Below are positions 15,796 to 24,112 of a DNA stretch of 64,000 bases, piece by piece. Every line of letters starts with the position of its first letter. Position 1 is the first letter of the stretch. The stretch is from Streptomyces sp. DvalAA-43 (GTDB lineage Bacteria; Actinomycetota; Actinomycetes; Streptomycetales; Streptomycetaceae): contig NZ_FMBW01000077.1 in assembly GCF_900091725.1 (NCBI RefSeq), positions 78,219 through 142,218 on the forward strand. Direction: 5' to 3'. The notes beneath the pieces were generated by a model that saw only the letters and a list, made by a program, of their open reading frames with translations, did no database searches and had not been told where the DNA came from. The position numbers were made by a program, and so were the translations under genes.

Positions 15796-17330
15796 GTGGC
15801 GTCGTCCTCCTCGTCCCGGTCCCCGGCACCGTGCCCACCGGCGGAACGGGTGAGCTGCTCGGCATCGCGCGGCAGCCGCAGCACGAACACCGCGCCGTCG
15901 CCGTCCGGCGAGTTCGCGGCCGTGATGTCACCGCCGTGGATGTGCGCGTTCTCCATGGCGATCGACAGGCCGAGACCGCTGCCCTCGGAACGCGGGCGCG
16001 AGGCGCTGGCCTTGTAGAACCGGTCGAAGACGTGGGGCAGGACGTCCTCGGGGATGCCGGGGCCGTGGTCGCGGACCTCGATGACGAGTTCGTCGCCCTC
16101 GGTCCGCACCGCGACCCGCACCGGCGAACCGCCGTGCTTGAGCGCGTTGCCGATGAGATTCGCCAGGATCACATCGAGGCGGCGCGGGTCCAGGCGGACC
16201 ATCATGCCGCGCTCGGCGTCCAGATCCACCGCGTCCAGCCAGGCACGGGCGTCGATACAGGCGGTGACCTGGTCGGCGACGTCGACGGTGTCGAGGACGA
16301 GCCGGGCCGTACCCGCGTCGAAGCGGGTGACCTCCATCAGGTTCTCCACCAGGTCGTTGAGGCGCCGGGTCTCGCTCACCACCAGGCGTACCGCGGGCGC
16401 GATCATCGGGTCGAGGCTGTCCGCCTCGTCCTCCAGCACCTCGGTGACCGCGGTCAGCGCGGTGAGCGGGGTACGCAGCTCGTGCGACATGTCGGCGACG
16501 AACCGGCGGCTCGCCTCGTCCCGCGCGCTCATGTCCGCGACCCGCTTCTCCAGCGCGCTCGCGGTCCTGTTGAACGTACGGGAGAGATCGGCCAGCTCGT
16601 CCGTGCCGGACACCGTGAGGCGGGTGTCGAGCTTGCCCTCGCCGAGCTTGCGGGCGGCGTCGCCGAGCCGCTGCACGGGTCGCAGCACGGTTGTCGCCGC
16701 GGCCTGTGCGAGCAGCGCCGAACCGATCAGGGCGAGTCCGGTGGCGATCCCCAGGGACCAGGCGAGGGAGTTGAGATCCTGCCGTTCCTGGTCGAGCGAC
16801 TTCAGCATGTAGCCGGTCGGGCCACCGCCGATGATCTTCGTACCGCCCACCAGGTACGGCGTGCCGCGGATGCTGGTCCGCTGCCAGAACAGGTGGTACT
16901 CGTACTTGTTGCCCGCCTCCACCCGCTGCTGCTTGTTGACCGCCTTCTGGAGCGCCGCCGGCACGTTGTCGAGCGTGAAGGTGTCCAGGTCGGAGTTGCC
17001 GACGATCGGCTTGCCGGTGTCGCGCTCGTCGACCAGCAGCACGCTGTAGCCGGGCGAGCTGTTCGCCATCTGTACGGCGGCGTTCTGGAGATCGTCCCTG
17101 GTCGGATGGAGCGGCAGCGAGGCCGCCCGGCCCTGCATCTCCTGGCGGAAGTCCCCGAGCGCGGAGTCCTGGGTACGGGTCAGCACGGCCTCGCGGTTCA
17201 GCCAGTACGCGATCCCCGACGCGGAGACCGCGGCGGTCAGCGCCACCAGGGCGAACACCACGACGAGACGCAGCCGCAGACTGGTCCAGCGAAGCCCGGC
17301 GCGCAGGCTCCGTTTGACGACATCGCTCAC
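15792..17330 (-). CDS. afsQ2: Sensor histidine kinase AfsQ2
   Basis: A 512-aa membrane kinase, the partner of AfsQ1. Two transmembrane helices (near 18-40 and 185-210) flank an extracytoplasmic sensor region. A HAMP segment follows (LRPVQRLGDAARKLGEGKL), then the H-box FVADMSHELRTPLTAL with the phosphorylated His, and the N-, G1- and G2-boxes (NLIGNALKHG, VRDHGPGIPED, GSGLGLSIAMENAH). The GTG start overlaps the afsQ1 stop as GTGA. AfsQ1/Q2 is known in S. coelicolor to link nitrogen (glutamate) status to antibiotic production and development. Confidence 0.95.
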   Translation of the reverse strand: MSDVVKRSLRAGLRWTSLRLRLVVVFALVALTAAVSASGIAYWLNREAVLTRTQDSALGDFRQEMQGRAASLPLHPTRDDLQNAAVQMANSSPGYSVLLVDERDTGKPIVGNSDLDTFTLDNVPAALQKAVNKQQRVEAGNKYEYHLFWQRTSIRGTPYLVGGTKIIGGGPTGYMLKSLDQERQDLNSLAWSLGIATGLALIGSALLAQAAATTVLRPVQRLGDAARKLGEGKLDTRLTVSGTDELADLSRTFNRTASALEKRVADMSARDEASRRFVADMSHELRTPLTALTAVTEVLEDEADSLDPMIAPAVRLVVSETRRLNDLVENLMEVTRFDAGTARLVLDTVDVADQVTACIDARAWLDAVDLDAERGMMVRLDPRRLDVILANLIGNALKHGGSPVRVAVRTEGDELVIEVRDHGPGIPEDVLPHVFDRFYKASASRPRSEGSGLGLSIAMENAHIHGGDITAANSPDGDGAVFVLRLPRDAEQLTRSAGGHGAGDRDEEDDAT

Positions 17331-18013
17331 TGAGGCGAGTCCAGTCGGTAGCCCACACCCCGGACGGTACGGATCAGCGTCGGCGAGGACGGCACGTCCT
17401 CCACCTTGGCCCGCAGCCGCTGCACACACGCGTCGACCAGCCGGGAGTCACCGAGGTAGTCGTGCTCCCAGACCAGCCGCAGCAACTGCTGCCGCGACAG
17501 GGCCTGGCCCGGCCGACGGCTCAGCTCCAGCAGGAGGCGCAGCTCGGTCGGCGTGAGCTGCAGATCCTCCCCGTTCTTGGTCACGGTCATCGCGGAGCGG
17601 TCGATCACCACGTTCCCGAAGGACGCGGAGTCGGTCGATTCGCGTTCGCCGCGGCGCAGCACCGCGCGGATACGGGCGTCGAGCACCCGGCCCTGTACGG
17701 GTTTCACCACATAGTCGTCGGCACCGGATTCCAGCCCGACCACGACGTCGATGTCGTCGCTACGGGCGGTCAGCAGAATGATCGGCAGCTGGTCGGTGCG
17801 CCGGATACGCCGGCACACCTCGAAACCGTCGATCCCGGGCAGCATCACATCCAGCACGATCAGGTCCGGCCGCTGCTCGCGCAGCAGTTTCAGGCCGTCC
17901 TCTCCCGTCGCCGCAGTGGCCACACGGTGGCCCTGGCGCGACAGCGAGAGTTCGAGGGCCGTGCGGATGGCGTCGTCGTCCTCGATCAGCAACAGGAAAG
18001 GCACGCTGGTCAT
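17327..18013 (-). CDS. afsQ1: Response regulator AfsQ1
   Basis: A 228-aa OmpR/PhoB-type regulator. The receiver domain has the acidic pair (IEDDD), phospho-acceptor Asp (LIVLDVMLPGIDGFEV), T/S (LLTARS) and Lys (DDYVVKPV). The winged-helix DNA-binding domain covers about 130-225 (LTPTELRLLLELSRRPGQ, ending IRTVRGVGYRL). The sequence is nearly what I remember for S. coelicolor AfsQ1. It is divergent from sigQ, and a GTnAC-N6-GTnAC box is present between the two genes. ATG 18013 or GTG 18004 may be the start. Confidence 0.96.
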   Translation of the reverse strand: MTSVPFLLLIEDDDAIRTALELSLSRQGHRVATAATGEDGLKLLREQRPDLIVLDVMLPGIDGFEVCRRIRRTDQLPIILLTARSDDIDVVVGLESGADDYVVKPVQGRVLDARIRAVLRRGERESTDSASFGNVVIDRSAMTVTKNGEDLQLTPTELRLLLELSRRPGQALSRQQLLRLVWEHDYLGDSRLVDACVQRLRAKVEDVPSSPTLIRTVRGVGYRLDSPQ

Positions 18014-18097
18014 TCTGACCCATGGCAGAGCCCCAGTTCGACAGTTGGGGCCGACTCATGCGTTCGGCGACGCTCGGACACGGGGACGGCGGGCCCT

Positions 18098-18113
18098 GTG
18101 ACAGGGCTGTGAC
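18098..18113. promoter_or_regulatory. AfsQ1 box in afsQ1-sigQ intergenic region
   Basis: GTGAC-AGGGCT-GTGAC fits the AfsQ1 consensus GTnAC-N6-GTnAC that I recall from S. coelicolor. The direct repeat lies between the divergent afsQ1 and sigQ genes, where AfsQ1 is known to activate sigQ. Confidence 0.75.
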
Positions 18114-18196
18114 AGTCGGCGGACAGCGTCATGAAACTGCCCCGGCAAGCTCATTGGCACAAGGAACGGACGGACTCCACCGATGGGGGGCGCGAG

Positions 18197-18997
18197 ATGA
18201 ACGCAACTCACAGCATCACCGCAAGCGCAGTTGTCACGCGTCTCCACGACGTCGGCCGGGGCACCGAGAAGTCCGGCGCCGGAGGGGGCACCTCCCTGGT
18301 CGAGCGCAGCCGAGACCTCGGGGGAGGGCGAGGGTGCGTTCGTGGCGCCGGGCGTCAGCACACGTCGTACATGACGGTGGTCGACGCGCCTGTGGGGGGC
18401 AACGGGGGGAACAACGGGGGCCGTGCGTACGGGGAGGGCACGGGGGAGCGGAAGGTCCCGGCGCAGGGCGAGGACGCCGAAGCGGCGTTCACGGCCTACG
18501 TCCAGGAGCGCCGCGCCTCCCTGTACGCGACCGCCTATCACCTGACCGGCGACCGGTTCGAGGCCGAGGACCTGCTGCAGAGCGCCCTCTTCTCGACGTA
18601 CCGGGCATGGGACCGGATCAGCGACAAGGCGGCGGTCGGCGGCTATCTGCGCCGCACCATGACGAACCTGCACATCAGCGCCTGGCGCAGGCGCAAGCTC
18701 AACGAGTACCCGACCGAGGAGCTGCCGGAGACGGCGGGCGACACGGACGCGATGCGCGGCACGGAACTGCGCGCCGTGCTCTGGCAGGCGCTGGCACGGC
18801 TGCCGGAACTCCAGCGCACGATGCTGGTCCTGCGTTACTACGAGGGCCGCACCGATCCGGAGATCGCGGCCATCCTCGACATCAGTGTCGGCACGGTGAA
18901 GTCCAGCATCTGGCGGTCGCTCCGCCGGCTGCGCGAGGACGAGGTCCTCAGCTTCGGCCGTGACGAGGAGGAGTCCTTCGGCGAGCTGGTGGCCTGA
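18197..18997 (+). CDS. sigQ: ECF sigma factor SigQ
   Basis: A 266-aa reading frame encoding a SigE-family ECF sigma factor divergent from afsQ1, as sigQ is in S. coelicolor. Region 2 lies near residues 95-160 (LYATAYHLTGDRFEAEDLLQ, then TNLHISAWRRR) and region 4 near 190-245 (LARLPELQRTMLVLRYYEG, DPEIAAILDISVGTVKSSI). The first 90 residues are low in complexity and include a palindromic repeat element (18291-18327), so the real start may be later, for example ATG 18371. ATG 18197 follows GGGGGG. AfsQ1 probably activates it. Confidence 0.88.
   Translation: MNATHSITASAVVTRLHDVGRGTEKSGAGGGTSLVERSRDLGGGRGCVRGAGRQHTSYMTVVDAPVGGNGGNNGGRAYGEGTGERKVPAQGEDAEAAFTAYVQERRASLYATAYHLTGDRFEAEDLLQSALFSTYRAWDRISDKAAVGGYLRRTMTNLHISAWRRRKLNEYPTEELPETAGDTDAMRGTELRAVLWQALARLPELQRTMLVLRYYEGRTDPEIAAILDISVGTVKSSIWRSLRRLREDEVLSFGRDEEESFGELVA
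18291..18327 (+). repeat. REP-like GC palindrome inside the 5' part of sigQ
   Basis: An interrupted inverted repeat, CCTCCC...CGAG...CTCG...GGGAGG, has the look of the small dispersed intergenic palindromes I remember from Streptomyces genomes (SLVERSRDLGGG when translated). Finding one here suggests that this stretch was originally noncoding leader. Confidence 0.5.
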
Positions 18998-19404
18998 GGC
19001 GAGGGGGAACACGGGGGAACGAGGGGGACACGGGGCCGCTGCTTCGGGGGAGGCGGCGGAGTACGGGGGAAGTGCTGCGGGGTCGGATGGGCCGGGGGGT
19101 CCTGTCCGGCCCCGTTGGCGTGTGCCTTTGCCTGGGGCGTCGCCCTGGTGGCCGTCGTGCGGGAAAAGCCTGCCACCGATGGCTGCTTCGCCGACGTCAA
19201 CGGTTCGCATCTCGCGGTGAACGCGAAGATCTGGTCCAGGTGATGCGAGGAGTGTCCGAGGACCCGGCGCTGCTCACGTTCCTGTGTGCGCCGGGCGCGA
19301 TGCGTGGCCGGACCAGGTTGGGCGCAAGACGCGTCCAGCCGCTGTTCCCGCTTTCTCGGGGCGGGGCCGGCGGGACACCTCGCCCGCGCCCCGCGGCCCT
19401 GCCC
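18998..19404. other. Noncoding stretch after sigQ
   Basis: About 400 bp between the convergent sigQ and uridine-kinase genes. The first 90 bp are G-rich with repeated GAGGGGGA / ACGGGGGAA blocks. The rest has no convincing gene, hairpin or RNA; frames that stay open here lack recognisable protein features. A decayed gene cannot be excluded. Confidence 0.4.
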
Positions 19405-20118
19405 CTACTCCGGAACCGGCGTCCCCACCGGCGCCCGTCGGCACCGTCCGGCCGCCGCCGCGGCCAGTCGGCCCAGGGCCTCCTCCTTGCCGCACGGGTA
19501 CGCGCCCAGTGCCGTCTGCCGTGCCACGATGCGCCGTTCCGCGCGCATCAGCCGCCATCCGCGGCGCAGCAGGAAGGGCACCGACTTGCGTCCCTCGCGC
19601 AGATCCCGCAGCAGCCTGCGGCGGAACGTCGTCGTCGGACGGCCGCGCAGACAGAGCGCGTCCGCCAGTACGCCCAGCTCCTGGCAGCGCTCGACTATGT
19701 CCGCCGCGAAGATCCCCTCGGCCACGAACAGCGGGGTGCGCTCGATGTGCAGGGCCTCCCGGTCGACCCGGGAGCTGGTGGAGATGTCGTAGACCGGTAC
19801 GTGGGTGCGGCCCGTGCGGCACAGCTCCGTGATCGCGGCGACCGCGCCGTCGGCGTCCCAGGACTGTGCGGAGTCCCAGTCGATGTCCGTACTGCCGGGA
19901 ACGAGCGGCAGCGTGGGGTCGTCGCCCTCCTTGTAGAAGTCGTCCAGGCGCAGCACCGGGAGGTCGGTGCGGGCGGCCAGGGAGGACTTGCCGGAGCCGG
20001 AAGGGCCCGCGAGCAGTACCACGCGGGTCGGGATCGATTGGGAATTCACAGAACACGAGTGTGAGGCATTGACCCGCGCAGGGGATCCCCCGGTGCCTGT
20101 GTTGGTATCGAGCATCAC
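19405..20118 (-). CDS. Uridine kinase-like P-loop protein
   Basis: A 237-aa kinase of the uridine kinase/phosphoribulokinase group. The P-loop is LLAGPSGSGKSS (about 34-45), followed by the substrate loop LPVLRLDDFYKEGDDPTLP and DWD (DIDWDSAQSWD). The base-binding VPVYDISTS and the FVAEGIFAA strand come next. It would phosphorylate a nucleoside, fitting the nucleoside theme of the neighbourhood, but the specificity is inferred. The start is GTG 20118 or ATG 20115 with GAGG just upstream. It is divergent from the small secreted protein gene; the intergenic region has a half-site resembling the nucleoside operator at 20131. Confidence 0.85.
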   Translation of the reverse strand: MMLDTNTGTGGSPARVNASHSCSVNSQSIPTRVVLLAGPSGSGKSSLAARTDLPVLRLDDFYKEGDDPTLPLVPGSTDIDWDSAQSWDADGAVAAITELCRTGRTHVPVYDISTSSRVDREALHIERTPLFVAEGIFAADIVERCQELGVLADALCLRGRPTTTFRRRLLRDLREGRKSVPFLLRRGWRLMRAERRIVARQTALGAYPCGKEEALGRLAAAAAGRCRRAPVGTPVPE

Positions 20119-20178
20119 ACCTCAACTACTCTACGCACCCAGATGATTACTCAACGGTCTCGATCAGGCGGGAACTCC

Positions 20179-20598
20179 ATGGCACGTCACGCATTCTCCA
20201 GGTCCCGGCGCCGCGCCCTGCTCAGGGCAGGGCTGACCGTCACCGCGGTGGGTGCCGCGCTCGGTGCGGGGGGTGCGGCGGCCCAGGCGGCGCCGCTGCC
20301 CCACGTGCCGGTCGTGGGCGCCGACAGCGGCCTCGGCGCGGCCGGTGAGGCCGCCGGGGGCGCGGTGACCGGGGCGCTCGGTCACTCGCTCCGGGGCGCT
20401 GTCGCCCCGGTGACCCACCTGCGGCTCGACCCGCTGGCCGGCACGGGCACGGACCCGCTGAACAACGCGGTCGGGACGCAGATCGCCGACTTCAAGCCGA
20501 TCTCGACGGCCGCCGTCACCGACCCGCTGACCAGTGGCGGTGCGCTGAAGGACCTGCCGCTGGTCGGGTCGCTGGTGACGGCGCTGCACGGCGGCTGA
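20179..20598 (+). CDS. Small secreted protein of unknown function
   Basis: A 139-aa exported protein. The N-terminus is strongly basic with two arginine pairs (RSRRRALLRAG), then a hydrophobic stretch ending GGAAAQAAP near residue 36; the RSRRR pattern allows Tat export. The mature part has VGADSGLGAAGEAAGGAV and alternating Ala/Gly/Leu segments and ends LPLVGSLVTALHGG. No domain is recognised. In composition it resembles the product at 13732. It may be a surface or spore-associated protein, but nothing in the sequence proves it. Confidence 0.75.
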   Translation: MARHAFSRSRRRALLRAGLTVTAVGAALGAGGAAAQAAPLPHVPVVGADSGLGAAGEAAGGAVTGALGHSLRGAVAPVTHLRLDPLAGTGTDPLNNAVGTQIADFKPISTAAVTDPLTSGGALKDLPLVGSLVTALHGG

Positions 20599-20673
20599 AC
20601 CGGAAGCGTCCCGTCCCCCCGGAGTTCCGGTTCCGGGGGAACGGGCCGCCCTTGTGCGCAGGGCCGGTGACGG

Positions 20674-21600
20674 TCAGTACGAGGAGCCCGAGGCGCCCAG
20701 GGCGCCCGTCGGATGCCAGACCGTCTTGGTCTCCAGGAAGGCCGTCAGGCGGTGGGTGCCCGGGTCGGCCGTCCAGTCGACGGACCCGCCGTCCACAGGC
20801 TGTGGGCGGACGACCCGCTTCAGGTTGTCCGCCGCCGCGATCTCCAGCTCCTTCGCCAACGCGGCGTCGGCGCCCGTGAGGTCGATCGCGTTCACGTCCT
20901 GGTGGGAGGCGAGCGGCGCCGCGATCTCCGCGGTGTTGCCGGACAGGATGTTCACCACGCCGCCCGGCAGGTCGGAGGTGGCCAGCACCTCGCCCAGGGA
21001 CAGGGCCGGGAGCGGGGAGTCCGCCGAGGCGACGACGACCGCCGTGTTGCCGGTCGCGATCACCGGGGCGATCACCGAGACCAGGCCCAGGAACGACGAC
21101 TCCTGGGGGGCCAGGACCGTGACCACACCGGTCGGCTCGGGGGTGGACAGGTTGAAGAACGGGCCCGCGACCGGGTTCGCCCCGCCCACGACCTGGCCGA
21201 TCTTGTCGGTCCAGCCCGCGTACCAGACCCAGCGGTCGATCGCCGCGTCCACGACGGCCGCCGCCTTGGACTTCGACAGGCCCTCCGCGTCCGCCACTTC
21301 CCGTACGAACTGCTCCTTGCGGCCCTCCAGCATCTCCGCGACGCGGTAGAGGACCTGGCCGCGGTTGTACGCCGTCGCGCCCGACCAGCCGCCGAACGCC
21401 TTGCGGGCGGCCACGACCGCGTCGCGCGCGTCCTTGCGGGAGGACTGGGGCGCGTTCGCCAGCCACTTGCCCGTGCCCGCCTCGCCGGTGGCTGATTTCT
21501 TCGCCGTCACCTCGTACACCCGGCCGCTCTCGGAGCGGGGGAACTTGCCCCCGACGTACAGCTTGTAGGTCTTGAAGACGCTCAGACGGTTATCGGACAT
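20674..21600 (-). CDS. Truncated aldehyde dehydrogenase family protein
   Basis: A 308-aa protein matching only the N-terminal NAD-binding portion of aldehyde dehydrogenases (LYVGGKFPRSESGRVYEVTA, then GWSGATAYNRGQVLYRVAEMLEGR). A normal enzyme has about 480 residues. The catalytic Glu motif (LELGGK) and catalytic Cys motif (GQxC) are absent, and PWNFP is replaced by APQESSFL. It overlaps the end of the complete dehydrogenase gene upstream by 11 nt, so the two are co-translated and may form a mixed complex. The short form seems to be a stable feature rather than a fresh truncation, because its C-terminus is its own sequence. Confidence 0.85.
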   Translation of the reverse strand: MSDNRLSVFKTYKLYVGGKFPRSESGRVYEVTAKKSATGEAGTGKWLANAPQSSRKDARDAVVAARKAFGGWSGATAYNRGQVLYRVAEMLEGRKEQFVREVADAEGLSKSKAAAVVDAAIDRWVWYAGWTDKIGQVVGGANPVAGPFFNLSTPEPTGVVTVLAPQESSFLGLVSVIAPVIATGNTAVVVASADSPLPALSLGEVLATSDLPGGVVNILSGNTAEIAAPLASHQDVNAIDLTGADAALAKELEIAAADNLKRVVRPQPVDGGSVDWTADPGTHRLTAFLETKTVWHPTGALGASGSSY

Positions 21601-23029
21601 CGAGGTACGCCTCCAGGCCGTGACGGCCGCCTTCGCGGCCGAAGCCCGACTCCTTGTAGCCGCCGAAGGGCGAGGTCGGGTCGAACTTGTTGAACGTGTT
21701 GGCCCAGACGACGCCCGCCCGGAGCTTGTTCGCCACCGCGAGGATGCGGGAGCCCTTCTCCGTCCAGATGCCGGCCGAGAGGCCGTACTGGCTGTTGTTG
21801 GCCTTGGCGACCGCCTCGTCGGGCGTGCGGAAGGACAGCACCGACAGCACCGGGCCGAAGATCTCGTCGCGGGCGATGGTGTGCGCCTGGGTGACGTTGG
21901 TGAACAGCGTCGGGGCGAACCAGTAGCCGGAGGAGGGGAGGTCGCACGGGGCGGACCAGCGTTCGGCGCCCTCCGCCTCGCCCGTCTCGGCGAGCGCGGT
22001 GATCCGGGCGAGCTGCTCCGCGGAGTTGATCGCGCCGATGTCGGTGTTCTTGTCCAGCGGGTCGCCGAGCCGGAGTGTGGAGAGCCGGCGCTTCAGGGAG
22101 TCCAGCAGCTCGTCCTGGACCGACTCCTGGACCAGGAGCCGCGAGCCCGCGCAGCAGACCTGGCCCTGGTTGAAGAAGATGCCGGTGACGATGCCCTCGA
22201 CGGCCTGGTCGATCGGGGCGTCGTCGAAGACGATGTTGGCGCCCTTGCCGCCCAGTTCGAGCGTCACCCTCTTGTCCGTACCGGCGACCTGGCGGGCGAT
22301 GGCCTTGCCGACCGCGGTCGAGCCGGTGAACGCGACCTTGTTGACGTCCTCGTGCGCGACGAGGGCGGCGCCCGCGTCCCCGTAGCCGGGAAGGATGTTC
22401 ACGACACCCTTGGGCAGGCCCGCCTGGCGGCAGATGTCCGCGAAGAACAGCGCGGAGAGCGGGGTCGTCTCGGCGGGCTTGAGGACCACGGTGTTGCCGG
22501 TGGCGAGCGCCGGGGCGATCTTCCACGCGAGCATGAGCAGCGGGAAGTTCCACGGGATGACCTGGCCCGCGACGCCGAGCGGGCGCGGGTTCGCGCCGTA
22601 ACCGGCGTGGTCGAGCTTGTCGGCCCAGCCCGCGTAGTAGAAGAAGTGCGCCGCGACCAGGGGGAGGTCCGCGTCGCGGGTCTCCCTGATCGGCTTGCCG
22701 TTGTCGAGGGTTTCGAGGACGGCGAGCTCGCGGCTGCGCTCCTGGATGATCCGGGCGATCCGGAAGAGGTACTTGGCGCGCTCGGAGCCGGGCAGCGCCG
22801 ACCACTTCTCGAACGCCTTGCGGGCCGCCTTCACGGCCCGGTCGACGTCGGCCGCACCGGCCTGCGCGACCTCGGAGAGCACCTCCTCGGTGCTCGGCGA
22901 GACGGTCTTGAAGACCTTGCCGTCGGCCGCCTCGGTGAACTCGCCGTCGATGAACAGCCCGTACGAGGGCGCGATGTCGACGACCGAGCGCGACTCGGGG
23001 GCGGGGGCGTACTCGAATGCAGATGCCAT
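21590..23029 (-). CDS. Aldehyde dehydrogenase
   Basis: A 479-aa full-length NAD(P)-dependent aldehyde dehydrogenase. The motifs are in order: VIPWNFPLLM near 150-160, FTGSTAVGK near 230, LELGGKGANIV with the catalytic Glu near 254, GQVCCAG with the catalytic Cys near 285, and EIFGPVLSV plus the PFGGYKESGFGRE end. It starts 5 nt after the deoC stop. DeoC releases acetaldehyde, so oxidation of acetaldehyde to acetate (or of another aldehyde from the pathway) is the likely job; this is inferred from operon position. Confidence 0.93.
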   Translation of the reverse strand: MASAFEYAPAPESRSVVDIAPSYGLFIDGEFTEAADGKVFKTVSPSTEEVLSEVAQAGAADVDRAVKAARKAFEKWSALPGSERAKYLFRIARIIQERSRELAVLETLDNGKPIRETRDADLPLVAAHFFYYAGWADKLDHAGYGANPRPLGVAGQVIPWNFPLLMLAWKIAPALATGNTVVLKPAETTPLSALFFADICRQAGLPKGVVNILPGYGDAGAALVAHEDVNKVAFTGSTAVGKAIARQVAGTDKRVTLELGGKGANIVFDDAPIDQAVEGIVTGIFFNQGQVCCAGSRLLVQESVQDELLDSLKRRLSTLRLGDPLDKNTDIGAINSAEQLARITALAETGEAEGAERWSAPCDLPSSGYWFAPTLFTNVTQAHTIARDEIFGPVLSVLSFRTPDEAVAKANNSQYGLSAGIWTEKGSRILAVANKLRAGVVWANTFNKFDPTSPFGGYKESGFGREGGRHGLEAYLDVR

Positions 23030-23034
23030 GGGGA

Positions 23035-23997
23035 TCAGTCCACCGTCACGTAATCGGGGCCGGAGTAACGGCCGGTGCTGAGCTTCTGGCGCTGCATCAG
23101 CAGGTCGTTCAGCAGGCTGGAGGCGCCGAAGCGGAACCAGTGGTTGTCCAGCCAGTCCTCGCCCGCGGTCTCGTTCACCAGCACCAGGAACTTGACCGCG
23201 TCCTTGGACGTACGGATGCCGCCGGCCGGCTTCACACCGATCTGCACGCCGGTCTGCGCGCGGAAGTCGCGCACGGCCTCCAGCATCAGCAGGGTGTTCG
23301 CGGGAGTGGCGTTCGTGGCGACCTTGCCGGTCGACGTCTTGATGAAGTCGGCGCCCGCCAGCATGCCGAGCCAGGAGGCGCGGCGGATGTTGTCGTACGT
23401 GGACAGCTCGCCCGTCTCGAAGATCACCTTGAGGCGGGCGTCGGGGCCGTCGGCCCGCGCGCACTCCGCCTTCACGGCGAGGATCTCCTCGTACACCTTC
23501 AGATAGCGGCCGGAGAGGAAGGCGCCCCGGTCGATCACCATGTCGATCTCGTCCGCCCCGGCGGCCACGGCGTCGCGGACGTCCGCGAGCTTCACGTCGA
23601 GCGCGGCGCGGCCGGCGGGGAAGGCCGTCGCCACGGAGGCCACCTTCACACCGGAGCCGGCCAGCGCGGCGACGGCGGTCGCCGCCATGTCGGGGTAGAC
23701 GCAGACCGCCGCGGTGCGCGGGGTCGTGCGGTCGGTCGGATCGGGATGGACGGCCTTGGCGGCGAGGGCCCGGACCTTGCCCGGGGTGTCCGCGCCTTCC
23801 AGCGTCGTCAGGTCGATCATCGAGATGGCCAGGTCGATGGCGTAGGCCTTGGCCGTCGTCTTGATCGAACGGGTGCCGAGGGACGCGGCGCGCGCTTCGA
23901 GGCCGACGGCGTCGACGCCGGGCAGCCCGTGCAGGAAGCGGCGCAGCGCACTGTCGGACGCGGTCGCGTCGGAGAATGCAGGAGCTGTGGTGGGCAT
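23035..23997 (-). CDS. deoC: Deoxyribose-phosphate aldolase
   Basis: A 320-aa class I aldolase cleaving 2-deoxyribose-5-phosphate to acetaldehyde and glyceraldehyde-3-phosphate. The signature regions are visible: the strand with AAVCVYPDM, KVASVATAFPAG, then ADEIDMVIDRGAFLSG, the Schiff-base lysine in FIKTSTGK, and GVKPAGGIRTSKDA. It belongs to the longer DeoC type with an extra N-terminal segment. ATG 23997 or GTG 24003 is the start. It heads an operon with two aldehyde dehydrogenase genes, with the nucleoside operator palindrome 18 bp upstream. Confidence 0.95.
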   Translation of the reverse strand: MPTTAPAFSDATASDSALRRFLHGLPGVDAVGLEARAASLGTRSIKTTAKAYAIDLAISMIDLTTLEGADTPGKVRALAAKAVHPDPTDRTTPRTAAVCVYPDMAATAVAALAGSGVKVASVATAFPAGRAALDVKLADVRDAVAAGADEIDMVIDRGAFLSGRYLKVYEEILAVKAECARADGPDARLKVIFETGELSTYDNIRRASWLGMLAGADFIKTSTGKVATNATPANTLLMLEAVRDFRAQTGVQIGVKPAGGIRTSKDAVKFLVLVNETAGEDWLDNHWFRFGASSLLNDLLMQRQKLSTGRYSGPDYVTVD

Positions 23998-24015
23998 GGT
24001 CACCAGAGGAGCATA

Positions 24016-24029
24016 TCTACGCGCGTAGC
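24016..24029. promoter_or_regulatory. Palindromic operator upstream of deoC (nucleoside regulon motif)
   Basis: CTACGCGCGTAG at 24017-24028 is the perfect palindrome, 18 bp before the deoC ATG. It is the third of the four copies in the window. Confidence 0.8.
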
Positions 24030-24112
24030 GACCTGTACAGGGGGACCGCTTCTCCGCGACCGGCCCCGGTCCGCCGGGCAGGCCCTCGCCCCCGTCAGGC
24101 AGAATCGGGCCC

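Noticed and set aside
19231..19244. 14-nt match between the spacer at 10937-10968 and chromosomal DNA near 19231 (possible self-targeting)
   Set aside because: The shared CTGGTCCAGGTGAT core covers only part of the spacer and misses the seed end; a 14-nt match by chance is expected in GC-rich DNA.
18998..20064. Long plus-strand frame covering 19072-20064 as a gene
   Set aside because: Most of it is antisense to the uridine kinase-like gene with clear P-loop motifs, and no family features are seen in the rest.
20131..20142. CTACGCACCCAG between uridine kinase-like and small secreted protein genes as a fifth nucleoside operator
   Set aside because: Only the left half matches CTACGCGCGTAG; the right half has four mismatches and symmetry is lost.
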